Part shown: positions 27,901 through 37,460 of the stretch, piece by piece
How the letters are laid out: each line of letters begins with the position of its first letter
Position numbering within the stretch: position 1 is the stretch's first letter
Assembly (NCBI RefSeq): GCF_022581195.2
Contig: NC_061470.1
Location: 6,634,001-6,698,000 of the forward strand
Length of the DNA stretch: 64,000 nucleotides
Direction of reading: 5' to 3'
From: Helicoverpa zea
Lineage: Eukaryota > Arthropoda > Insecta > Lepidoptera > Noctuidae
Position numbers and translations under genes: made by a program
The notes under the pieces: generated by a model
What the model saw: the letters and a program-made list of their open reading frames with translations, nothing else
Database searches by the model: none
Told to the model about the DNA's origin: nothing

Positions 27901-30900
27901 GTTTGTGTATACATATCTACGTTTGGCTGAACCGATTTTGACAAGGCTTTTATTTCAGGGTATAACTGATCTATTGGATTGTATGCGCGCCGACACGGTG
28001 AACATAATGATTCTGTCTAACAAACACTCGACGCCTATCAACTATGACACTAAGGAACGCTGGTTCGGCACTGAATACAAGAAAATGGGTGAGTTCAAAT
28101 TATATCTTAACATACTAGGTTCCACCAGCGAGTTTAGTTGTGTCCCGTGGTCCTTTTGATCCAACACAAAAACTATGTGAAGGTGTAGTTATATTGGACA
28201 TTTATGTATGCATGTATTATGTAGGTACCTTATAAAAATAAAAATGTAGGTACCTTTTGATCAGTCAATCAATAAATAAATAAAATAATAATAAATTACT
28301 TCGTGAACTGGCATAAAACATACCTATACCTTTAGCCTTCCTCGATAAAAGCGCTATCTATCACTGAAATATTTTTTCCAATCGGTCTAGCAGTTCCTGT
28401 GATTACCGCGTTCAACCAAACAAAATCTCCAGCTTTTTTAATATAAGATGTACTTAGATAGTACGATGTGTGTCTTAACAAATGTCAGTTCCTTTGATAT
28501 AAATAAATAGTCATGAAATCAATGTTTTCTTTACTCCAGAAATTTTCAACATCAATTGGGGCAAGTATTCTTAATCAAATAGCGATATTTTGCAAAATGA
28601 ACTCTACATAATTATAATATTGTACTATTTTTCTTCTTGCCTGTGTTCTGTTTGTAACTGTGTACATAAAATATTAAATAAATTAATACAAATATTTTTT
28701 CTCTACAGATATCCCAGACAAATGGCTCCGACGTTGGTTAACCGTAGATCCATATGACAATTTCTATTTACCTGAGAAGAACATATACATAACTACAGAC
28801 TTTAGCCTGGTACAACCAGATCCGGTCTATATGGAGACAGCCAAGGAGTTGGGAGTAGACTTGAAGAATAGCTCAGTAAAAGACATACACAAGAAAGTGG
28901 ATAACAGCAATAAAAACAGCAAGATTTTGAGCCACGGAGATCTTATTGCGACTGTTAATAATTTTAGGTACTTATGTTTAAGAATGTATGATGAATTGTC
29001 TAATATTTTTTGGTACCCTTGTCTTTTATGAATTTTAACATATTTTTTTGCTTTATCAAAAATTGAATTAACATACTTTTAGGTAATCGTGACCACACGA
29101 TTTTTGTCATTGATCATATCTTAGTTTATATTTTTATTTTATATACCAAAAAATATCGACCATTAAAATCCCTTACAATAAACGAATTGTCCTAATTAAT
29201 ATTTATTCTTCTTCAGACTGGACCAACCGAACCTCATTCGTAAAAACCGTCACATGGAGTTATGGTACAAACCGGACTTCAAATTCCGGTTTCCAACTGC
29301 TCTACTTTACTTCTACTTCATATCGCCGTTAAGCCTCAAATCACCAAGAGAGTGAGTAATAGTACCTTACTTTGCGCTAAATTTAGCGCAAACAGTTTGC
29401 GCAAGATAGCGCAGACATGCGAAGTTTTGCGCAAAAATTATATAAAATGTTAATGTTAGCATCTTTACATTATATGATATATAATAATTATTGGAGTACA
29501 TATCTGAGGGTTTTTATGTCATATAAAGGCAAATGCTAAAAAATAAATCAGTAATTCGTTTACAGTTCGTGTCTTCTGGACCTATGGACTGATGTTTTGC
29601 AACAAGGACTGAAGGTATGTTATTGAATTGTGATTTTAACCTAGGCCAAATAAAGTATCCGAAAAAACGTTACTTTTTGTTAACATTAGAATTACTCTTG
29701 TATATTTGTATAATTTGTCTTGAATTAATTCCCAAAATTTTGCACAAAAGACCTTCAATTTGCGTAAATTCTCAACAGGTTACATTAATCGTTATTTGTT
29801 GATATTGTTAACAGGAAGAAGTGTACCCAGCTAATATGGCGGACCTGTCTCACTCGCTGTACGTCGGTGACAAAGGACTCACCATGAAAGTCACTGGATA
29901 CAGTCAGAATTTACACGTGAGTAACAATCATCATTGTACATAAAAGGCCTACGAAGGAACACGATGGGTTTTAGTCAGTAAAAGTCTGACACTCCCTCAC
30001 CGCTGTTAACCCACAGCGGGAGGAGTCATTTGATGACTGTACCATCGAAAAAAAAGTACCAATCATCATCATTTTATTGATGGCGAATTTAGAATAATTC
30101 CTAACGATATTATGATGCTAAGAGATAACAGTTCTAATGTGCAAAATTTCGAATGCGGGTTTTCAATATGTCGTACATAAAGAGTTCAATATTGAACATG
30201 GTGGGTTTAGTCAGTAAGAGTCTGATACTTCCTCACACTGCACCCACGAAGGGGAGGTCATATTATGTTCCTTATGTCCATCCGCTTGCCATTGATAAAA
30301 AGTTTGGGCAACTGCAAGTTTGACATAACTTCCTGAGGCAAAAGATACTTCTGTGTCACATATAAGAACATATTTGTATACAAGCCTATATAATCTATAT
30401 ATATATATAAATGAATTGCTGTTCGTTAGTCTCGCTAAAACTCGAGAACGGCTGGGCCGATTGAGCTGATTTTAGTTTTAAAATGTTTGTCGTAGTCCAG
30501 GGTAGGTCTTCACGGTGAGCAAATAAGGAAAAAAAATTGCGAGTAAGATTCCCGGGACGGGAGTGATTAGACAAAAACCAACTTACGGAATGCCGCAGAA
30601 CCATAAAAGTAAAGTACTAGGACAGCATAATTCACCTTAGTAAAGTATACCAATAACGAAATTTCGATGCAACTGCTCACCATGTACCAGGGTAGCATAA
30701 CTTATATGAGTATACCAATACCAAGTGTAGGTAGACGCTACTGCTCACCATGTACCAGAGCGGCAAAAAATACACCGGGCGCGTGTAATACCGCGGGAAC
30801 GGCTAGTCCTTTATATATAAATGAATTGCTGTTCGTTAGTCTGACTTAGGGCTGCCATCCGTCCGGGTTTCCCCGGATTTGTCCTCGTTTGGAGGCCGTC

Positions 30901-33900
30901 CGGGGGCCGTCCGGGCGGGGTTTCAAGAAGTGTCCGGGGAAAACCCGGACACTTTTCATGTAAGGAAGCACCTCATTATAAATTTAAGTATATGTTAATA
31001 GTAAATGGATTACAAATTAGGTATAATTTTGTTTAAAAAAAACTTACTCGTTCGGGGAAAAAATGCTATTTACGCCAAATGTCCGGGTTTTTTTAATGTT
31101 TGTCCGGGTTTGGTGAAATTCGAGACGGCAGCCCTAGTCTGACTAAAACTCGAGAATGTCTGGACCGATTTAGCTTAATTTGGTTTTAAAATGTTTGTAG
31201 AGGTCCAGGGAAGGTTTAAACGATACGAAGTTCGCGGGATCAGCTAGTGATTGATAAAATATTGTATTGTCCACAGTTACTAGTGGAGTTAATAACGCGT
31301 GAGATGCGTTCGTCGACGCGGAACCTGACGAGCGCGATGTTCGAGGCGGTGCGGGAGGTCCGCGCGAGGACATACCACAACGTGCTAATCAAGCCGCATA
31401 AACTCGCCAAGTTAGTCACTACTACCTTTACTATACGCTAAAAAATATAGTTTGAAAAAGTAAAAAGCATGCACGCATTAAAATTTTTGGTTTAGTATTG
31501 TTAGCTGGTCATGTATTGTCATCAGAACTCAGAGCGTGTGCAAAATTTCATCCTAATCGAAGACCCGGAATTTGGTCAAATTAAGATTCCAAGATTTTCT
31601 TACACACATAGTTAAAGTGAAGCTCATATAAGCGTGTTAATAAATAATATAAATACTTGCAGACACACTTTGTTATGTTTCTTGATACATAATATTGACC
31701 AAAAATAGATCCATAAAGGGCAAGAAAAGTATGATATTTTCAGAATTGTGTACACCAAACTAGCACTGAAAGTATCAATATCAGCGGTGGTCTTTTGAAA
31801 TGTGTGATATTTGAAATGAACAATAAAAATAACCTAATTATTCTGTTCTGATCTGCAGGGATGTCCGTATGAACATCTTGTTGAACCCTTACGTGTCTCC
31901 TCGCGAGAAGGCTGGCATCATCCACGACATCACACTGGCCGAGCTCAAGGAGTACAGCGAGCGACTGCTCAACAACATGTACTGTGAGGTCAGGGTCATT
32001 TATACGCTCATCCATACAACATGTATGTGAGGTCGGTGTCATTTATACACTCATACATCCAAAAATTCATCTATCCTACCTCCTGGCGAATTTGGTATAG
32101 GTTTGTTGTACTGTGTTTACATATTCTTTTTAACTTTTATTTAATTACTATTTTCCATCTTGTGACAATATCTTGTCATTTTTACGAATAACACAGTACA
32201 ATCAATATCTGAATAATTTTTGCGCAATAAAAACCAACTACGCGCAAATTAGCGCAATGCTTTTGCGCAAATTAGCGCAATCTGCAAACAAGAATTTCAT
32301 TAAATTTAACAATGGTTTGTTTTATCAGATCCTGATGCAAGGAAACCTGGCGTGGCACGATGCTATCAGGATATCGGAGAAGGTGCATTCTACGCTCAAA
32401 TGGGATGCCTTGACAGAAGAAGAGTTCCCTGACGTAAGTTTTTTTTTTTACTATCTATTTTCATGGTTTTACTGTTGTGGGTCGTCAATTAATTTACTTT
32501 AGAGAATAATACTCAACACACGAGTCGTTTACTCACGAGGAAACAGTTTACGAAAAAGTGATGTTTATTTTGTCGATCAACTTGGGCCTGAATTTCACAC
32601 TTGTTAAATATTGGGTACTAGCTTCGCTCCGCCCGCGGTTTCACCCGCGTCCCGATAGGACTTTTACTTGTAGTCGGATGGTGATAAAAATATCCTATGT
32701 CCTTTTCCCGGGTCTAAGCCACCTCCCCTCTAATGATCAGCTTAAACGGTTCAACCATTCTTGAGTTAAAAATGTAATTGACAAAAAGATAATATAGTTC
32801 ATTATTAAAACATTTATGGGCCGCCAATGTAACTGTACGCCTTGTCGATCAAAACATGAACCATCTTACTTGAACTTCAGGTAAAAGTCCACCAGCTGCC
32901 TCTAGGCGAGCGCAAGATCCGCGTGCTGAGCCTGAACGAGGCGTCCACCAACAGCATCATCACCAACTACTACCAGGGAGAGGCCACCAACGCCAAGGAT
33001 ACTGCCACGCTAGAAGTGCTTATGGTAAGACAGTAATTGTAATCTCTCTTGTAATCTTTCTGGAATGTTCTATAACAATATAGAAAGAGTATGTATAAAT
33101 AAGCTGTGTGATTTTTTTTTGTGAGCAAAAAGTAAGGCATAATAATTATTTTTGATGTACTGAAATATGTCTCTAGAAGACATTGGCATAAGTAAAAGTG
33201 TCGTAGTTAGACAGCAACATAATAATGTTTTTTTGCGGTTTAATCCTTTGCGGTTTAATTGGCCTTTTGGAACTATAGGAAATAAAGTCCATTTCACGAA
33301 AGAAGTCCCGCGGAAAATTGTGGAACTATATATTTTTGTACGTATTTACTGACACTTGCGCTGCGTATGCGGGACTTCTTTCGTGAAATGGACTTTACGT
33401 TCTTACTTTGTGAGTCGTCGAACATCGATTATCTGCGTGATAGCCATTCTATGTACAAAAAAATCGAATACGCAGCCAACTGTAGATTCGCTACATTATT
33501 TCGGATGTACCCGTACTCTAAATAGCAGTTTTGTGCTGTCTTTAGAGACTAAGAAATTTAAACCATATTCCAAAGCAATAAGTTTGATTATTGTGTGTAG
33601 CTACTGATGGAGGAGCCGGTGTTCGACTCGCTACGCACGAAGGAGCAGCTCGGCTACAGCGTGTTCAGCATGATGCGCTACACCTTCGGCGTGCTCGGCT
33701 TCTCCGTCACAGTCAACACGCAGGTCGACAAGTTCAGGTCAGCAACACTACAATATAAACGGACATCATTTACCTATCATTTTCCCAACGTTGGCTACCA
33801 GTGCCGTTGAGCGACCGCTTCGCCACAGCGACTGATCTGATCTCCTCATCCCAGTTATCCTGCAACCCGATACCCTTTGGTAAGACTGGTATTTGCTGCC

Positions 33901-35891
33901 AAGCACTGAGAGCCAAGGTTTGGTGAATAGTGCAGGTGTTAGCACACACAGGGTGCACAAAATGCACAAAAACTATTGTAGTATAGATATCAATCATTAT
34001 CATTGATTTCATCTCAATAACGATATGGCATCAGTATCGTTATTTGTGTGATTCTATACCCTAATTTTTTTTTACTCTCATTTTTTTTTTTAATTACTAG
34101 CATAGTTAAGTTATTATCTTTCATGTATTACGAACACTACATGGACCTTAATCTAGTCTGAAATAAATATATTGAATTGAATTAACATATCATTGTTCCT
34201 TTCAGCGTGTCGTACGTGGACGCGCGAGTGGAGGCGTTCCTGAAGAAGTTCTCGCGCGACATCCGCCGCCTCACGGAGAAGGCGCTGCAGGCCACCAAGC
34301 ACTCGCTCGTGCAGCTCAAGCATACCACCGACTATGAACTTAAAGAGGAGGTAAATCCTGATGAGACATTTTTTGTATGGGAAAATAGCTCTTTATACGT
34401 TAAAATCTTCAAAGCTACGCAACCGATTTTCATGTTTTTAGGGTTTCGCACCCAAAGGGTAAAACGGGACCCTATTGTTTTCGCTCCTCTGTCCGTCCGT
34501 CCGTCCGTCCGTCTATCACCAGGCTGTATCTCGTTAACCGTGATAGTTAGAGAGCTGAAATTTTCACAGATGATGTATTTCTGTTGCCGCTATAACACAA
34601 ATACTGAAAACTAGAATAATATAAATATTTTGTTTTTTTTTACTAATTTTTGTTCTGGTACGGAACCCTTCGTGAGCGAGTCCGACTCGCACTTGGCCGG
34701 TTTTTAATAGACGGAGTGATTAAAGAGGAAGGTTTATATGTGTAATGACATACATTAAATAGTGGAGAAATACTGTTATCCCGTGCGAAGCTGAAACGGG
34801 TCGCTAGTTACAGATAAATGAATAACAGACCAATATCCAATAATGTATTTTTGTTACAGGTTGAGAGGAATTGGCGTGAGATTGTGAGCAGGGAGTACAT
34901 GTTCCACAGATTGTATATGGAGGTAAGTTTCAAGTTATGATACGTCATCAACATTGAATAGAAAATATTTCTATGCAAAAATTACCAATGGTACTGAACT
35001 AAAGTCATCATCTCCCGAGCCTTTTCCTAACTATGTCGGCTTCCAATCTAACCGGATGCAGCTGAGTACCAATGTTTTACAAGGAGCGACTGCCTATCTG
35101 ACCTCCTCATCCCGGGCAACCCAGTACCCCTTGTTAGACTGGTATCAAACTTACTGGCTTCTGACTACCCGTAACGAATGCCGAGGATGTTCAATGACAG
35201 CCGGTGCCTACAGTTTAACGTGCCCTCCGAAGCATAGTCAGGGTGTCTGAGGTATACTTAGAAAGTAGTTGGTACATGCCTGATCTGGCATCGAACCTAC
35301 GCACTCATACTTGAAAGGTTGGTTCTTTACCCACTAGTCCACCATGACTTAGTCTATTGAACTAAAGTGTTGAGCTCTCTATTGACAGGCTGATGCAATC
35401 GAGAAGATCAAACTTGCTGATGTCAAGAGCTGGGTGGAGAACCACTTCCCAACTGGCAACAAATCCAAGTTCAGGAAGTTGTCTGTTCAGGTAATTACAC
35501 TTTTCATGTCCTAAAATATTCTATAACATAAAAAGTTTAGAAGATACTCTGAGAATTTGACATAGCCGATAGAATATATGTCCCTGCAATATTTTTGTAG
35601 AATACATAACAAAACTTATACATTATACCACAGATGAAAAAAAGTTAGAGCAAAGTAGGCGAACGGAAATATTGATATACCTTATGTCCACAGATAATGG
35701 GCCACAAATCGAGCATAAGCAACGCGACCGTGGACACGCAGCCCAAACACTACGAGCTGACGTACCTCGACGCCAGCGAGCCCATCGGCGACACCAACGA
35801 GAATAACGCAGACTTCATCCGTGACATCGACGCCTTCAAAGTAGAACTACCCTTCATCAACGTGCCCAAAGTCGAACTAGGACAATGCTGA
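12949..35891 (+). CDS. NRDC: Nardilysin (N-arginine dibasic convertase), M16 metallopeptidase
   Basis: Zinc endopeptidase of the insulinase family, cleaving before Arg at dibasic sites. Exons: 12949-13109, 13248-13458, 20729-20869, 21691-21859, 25043-25251, 25592-25762, 26191-26312, 26620-26740, 26927-27004, 27254-27394, 27959-28088, 28709-28967, 29217-29351, 29566-29614, 29815-29916, 31277-31410, 31859-31988, 32329-32433, 32881-33024, 33601-33737, 34206-34350, 34860-34922, 35389-35490, 35694-35891: 1,118 residues, phases consistent. Exon 2 encodes the short Ser/Glu/Asp-rich acidic insert typical of nardilysin. Exon 3 has the inverted zinc motif HFVEH (His147, catalytic Glu150, His151); Glu228, 77 residues on, fits the third ligand and its codon is split by intron 4. 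GGSDNASTDCE follows the motif as in the family. The C-terminal half retains inactive M16 domains, including EEPVFDSLRTKEQLGYSV. An in-frame ATG at 12877 would add 24 residues; 12949 gives a cleaner, basic start. No signal peptide was seen with the chosen start. Confidence 0.95.
13459..20728 (+). other. Nardilysin intron 2 (7.3 kb)
   Basis: Begins GTCAGT after the acidic-domain exon and ends GTTCGCAG before the zinc-motif exon. Content is mainly AT-rich unique sequence. I see diverged 'CCGCGG...CCCGTG' repeat copies at about 16385-16560 and 17413-17560, a SINE tail at about 16872-16925, a dispersed GCGCA-rich repeat near 16246-16330, and a 9 bp arm hairpin (TGGCTGCCA/TGGCAGCCA) at 20315-20340. 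I found no additional coding exon that continues the nardilysin alignment; sparse short ORFs there have no recognisable features. Confidence 0.6.
16872..16925 (+). mobile_element. tRNA-derived SINE, 3' end fragment
   Basis: CATAGTTGGGAAAAGGCTCG then GGAGATGATGATGA matches the 3' terminus and GAT-repeat tail of the SINE family, in plus orientation. It lies inside nardilysin intron 2. Confidence 0.6.
22652..22852 (+). repeat. Dispersed 'ACTAGCTTTCGCCCGCGG' repeat
   Basis: Runs from AACTAGCTTTCGCCCGCGGC through a CAGA tetranucleotide run to CATTTATAATATTAGTAGGG. This family, very common in moth genomes, recurs diverged or partial at about 16385-16560, 17413-17560, 27410-27612, 28320-28450, 32622-32770, 45131-45341 and as a tandem pair at 53319-53723. 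Its class is not decided by this sequence: it has no coding capacity or convincing terminal repeats. Confidence 0.7.
23822..23943 (-). mobile_element. tRNA-derived SINE, truncated copy
   Basis: CATCATC, then CGAGCCATTTCCCATCTATG and CCAGATGCAGCTGAGTACC match the SINE 3' half on the minus strand. A TA microsatellite interrupts it (23912-23928), followed by the family sequence TTTACCCGGGCAAC. Confidence 0.65.
26520..26566. promoter_or_regulatory. Paired TTGCGCAA octamers, nardilysin intron 7
   Basis: Two perfect TTGCGCAA palindromes at 26534-26541 and 26557-26564, with an extra AGCGCAA half-site just upstream, about 60-90 bp before exon 8. The octamer equals the core of the known bZIP C/EBP palindrome (ATTGCGCAAT). 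Binding is inference. Confidence 0.3.
27082..27190 (+). repeat. Dispersed 'TATAATATGTCCTGCGCA' repeat
   Basis: ACTGAGTGCACTTGTGTCTG to ACAGCCGCCG resembles 62298-62400 closely over about 100 bp, with a shared ACTATAATATGTCCTGCGCA. A weaker relative is at 16246-16330. Family class unknown; it lies in nardilysin intron 9. Confidence 0.55.
29372..29436. promoter_or_regulatory. Paired TTGCGCAA octamers, nardilysin intron 13
   Basis: Perfect octamers at 29397-29404 and 29427-29434, preceded by TTGCGCTAA and TAGCGCAAA variants, starting about 20 bp after exon 13. Same arrangement as in introns 7 and 17. Confidence 0.3.
29937..30262 (+). mobile_element. 'GACGTCG' family retroposon fragments, two adjacent
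   Basis: In nardilysin intron 15. 29937-30058 reads from ACATAAAAGGCCTACGAAGG to an A-rich end, including TTTTAGTCAGTAAAAGTCTG and ACAGCGGGAGGAGTC. A second, shorter and more diverged stretch at 30196-30262 repeats TTTAGTCAGTAAGAGTCTGA and GGGGAGGTCAT. Both match the 58970-59120 element in plus orientation. Confidence 0.6.
30396..31252 (+). repeat. Dispersed 'ATGAATTGCTGTTCGTTAGT' repeat, two copies
   Basis: Copy 1 (about 30396-30590) and copy 2 (about 30812-31252) both begin TATATATAAATGAATTGC. They share CTAAAACTCGAGAA, AAAATGTTTGT and GGTCCAGGG-like blocks; copy 2 ends CGCGGGATCAGCTAGTG and copy 1's downstream has a similar CGCGGGAACGGCTAGTCC near 30792. Copy 2 is interrupted by a 289 bp element. 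Both are within nardilysin intron 15. Confidence 0.6.
30846..31134. mobile_element. Non-autonomous DNA transposon (MITE) with 9 bp target duplication
   Basis: A 289 bp insertion in the copy 2 repeat. It begins TTAGGGCTGCCATCCGTCCG and ends CCCGGTTT-like sequence then GACGGCAGCCC, so terminal inverted repeats are GGGCTGCC(A/G)TC. TAGTCTGAC stands immediately outside both ends (30837-30845 and 31135-31143), and the sibling repeat at 30430 shows the uninterrupted site TTAGTCTCGCTAAAACTCG. An 8-9 bp duplication suggests an hAT-like origin. No ORF of note. Confidence 0.8.
31503..31646 (+). repeat. Dispersed repeat shared with 43836-43972
   Basis: Shares TGTATTGTCATCAGAACTCA, GAGCGTGTGCAAAATTTCAT and TTAAGATTCCAAGATTTTCT with the copy at 43836-43972; about 140 bp, same strand. 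One copy sits in a nardilysin intron and the other in a 5'-nucleotidase intron. Class unknown; it lacks visible terminal repeats. Confidence 0.7.
32219..32283. promoter_or_regulatory. Paired TTGCGCAA octamers, nardilysin intron 17
   Basis: Perfect octamers at 32220-32227 and 32263-32270, with CGCGCAAATTAGCGCAA spacers between and after. About 50-110 bp upstream of exon 18. Third cluster of the same kind in this gene. Confidence 0.3.
33284..33397. mobile_element. Short fold-back MITE, 28 bp arms
   Basis: AAAGTCCATTTCACGAAAG continuing to AAGTCCCGC (33284-33311) is inverted at 33369-33397 (GCGGGACTTC to GAAATGGACTTTA), with about 57 bp between. TA flanks both ends. It is in nardilysin intron 19. 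Small size, near-perfect arms and a possible TA duplication suit a Tc1/mariner-type MITE, but this is inference. Confidence 0.65.
34436..34706 (-). mobile_element. 'CGGCCAAGTGCGAGTCGGAC' repeat, short form
   Basis: Plus strand runs TTTTTAGGGTTTCGCACCC to CGAGTCCGACTCGCACTTGG then CCGGTTTTT, with a GTCC tetranucleotide array inside (34490-34513). It is the reverse complement of the copy at 44377-44701, and the same end sequences bound 45762-48433. It sits inside another repeat whose uninterrupted form occurs at 63620-63720. In nardilysin intron 21. Confidence 0.7.
35006..35349 (-). mobile_element. tRNA-derived SINE, near full length with intact pol III boxes
   Basis: Best-preserved copy of the family. 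On the minus strand the head has A-box-like TGGACTAGTGGG (35331-35342) and a perfect B box GGTTCGATGCC (35287-35297), then the body, ending GGAAAAGGCTCGGGAGATGA. It lies in nardilysin intron 22 and ends about 40 bp before exon 23. Confidence 0.8.
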
Positions 35892-37460
35892 ACCAACCAA
35901 CCCCGGTTAAAGAGAGCCTACACTATTTAAATCCAGCCCCCTGATTGGCCAACACATCAACCAATCAGAACAGCTGATTTAAAACTTCGAGGCGTTTGAA
36001 ACCGGGTGTTAGAAGGAGTATCTTCTTCGAATTATGAATGTGACGGGTATTGTCTGGTATAGCATCTGCCAGTGAAGAGATTAGTCAATTCCCTTTTCAA
36101 AATAAAAGACGTTAGAAAAAAGCACCTCATTGATTGGACGAGCGGAGACGTCGCGTCGTACAGCTTAACTCTGATTGGTTAACGCAGTGCTGGTGTTACG
36201 ACGTGACGTCTGTACCTCATTATTGGATTCATACATTTCGGCACAACCTCTCGACGTATATCGATATTTTAGGCTTAATTCTTTCATTAATTCCGTCCGA
36301 CACTTTCATTTCAACTGTTCATCATGCTATGTCATTTCATTTTAGATGAATTTGCACTTTTTTATTTTTTTACTTTCTGTAACTAACATCTATAATCTTA
36401 TTCTTACATTTATCGGTTCATACTGGGATATTTATATTACATAAATTGAATGATATGCGTCTAGTGGTTGATTTTTGAGAGTAACATGTGAACAGGTTCC
36501 TCTCCCTTTTTTGTCTCGATTAGGGTAAAATAACTGTGTTTGTACAGGCTAAATGTATTAAAATCTTAAATAAATACTCGTCGATATTTAATCCTGATAT
36601 CGAATGTCGATATCTTGTCATTCTTGACTTGTTACATCTCTACCAAAGCCTTGTACAGTATACTAATATACTAATTGATAGGATAAATCTACTACCCTTT
36701 TTCGTAGTTAATTATATCATGCTTAAATCGGGATGTGTATTTAAGGCGTTACGTACTAATTACCTATATTGTATATAAAAATTATAGATACGTAATAGTG
36801 ACACCCAATTATTTAAAATATATATTTTATCGATATTTTATTTTGTATAATAATATTAGACAAATTAATTATATACATTCAGCCACGGACTACCTTATTT
36901 AAAAATAGATAATAGACACAAAATTATTCAAGTTTTTTTAATTGATTTAATAATTTGTTTAATGTTAAATAAAGGACGTAATACTTGATTGTAAATATTG
37001 TACTTAAAATTCTGCCTAAAACCGCGGGAAACAAAGCCACTGATATCTTGGATATATTTATGAAATTAAGAATGACTGTCAAATTGTTTAACTATTATAG
37101 TTAATAAAAATAGTCTCGATAGTTAATGTTTTTCTTTATACACCCCGGAGATATCCTATGTACAAACATCGATACCTTTCCAAGATTTCCCTAAAACAAC
37201 TGTTTACTTTGAAAATGGAACATAGTTACTTGCAGTTATGTAACCGTTATGTATTTGCTTACTGGCATTCAAGTATTACAAAGACCTCGTATGCCATATA
37301 GAGCTTCCTAAATGCCCGTTTCTCGAATCTGTCTACTGAACGAAGTCTTTTCCAATAAGATATGAAGGAAAAAAAACAAATCATATGTAATATGTTTTTT
37401 TATAAAAAAGTAACAATTATAAATACAATAAAATATACAGGTTTAATTTGTGGACATTAA
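35892..37460. other. Intergenic region, nardilysin 3' flank
   Basis: Tail-to-tail interval between the nardilysin and proximal 5'-nucleotidase stop codons. Plus-strand AATAAA-like signals occur at about 36101 and 36970. The sequence is strongly AT-rich with no recognisable gene or element. Confidence 0.5.

Noticed and set aside
33802..33915. Possible further SINE copy in nardilysin intron 20
   Set aside because: Weak resemblance to the SINE middle (CTCCTCATCCCAGTTATCC, CGATACCCTTTGG) but too diverged and without head or tail to call.
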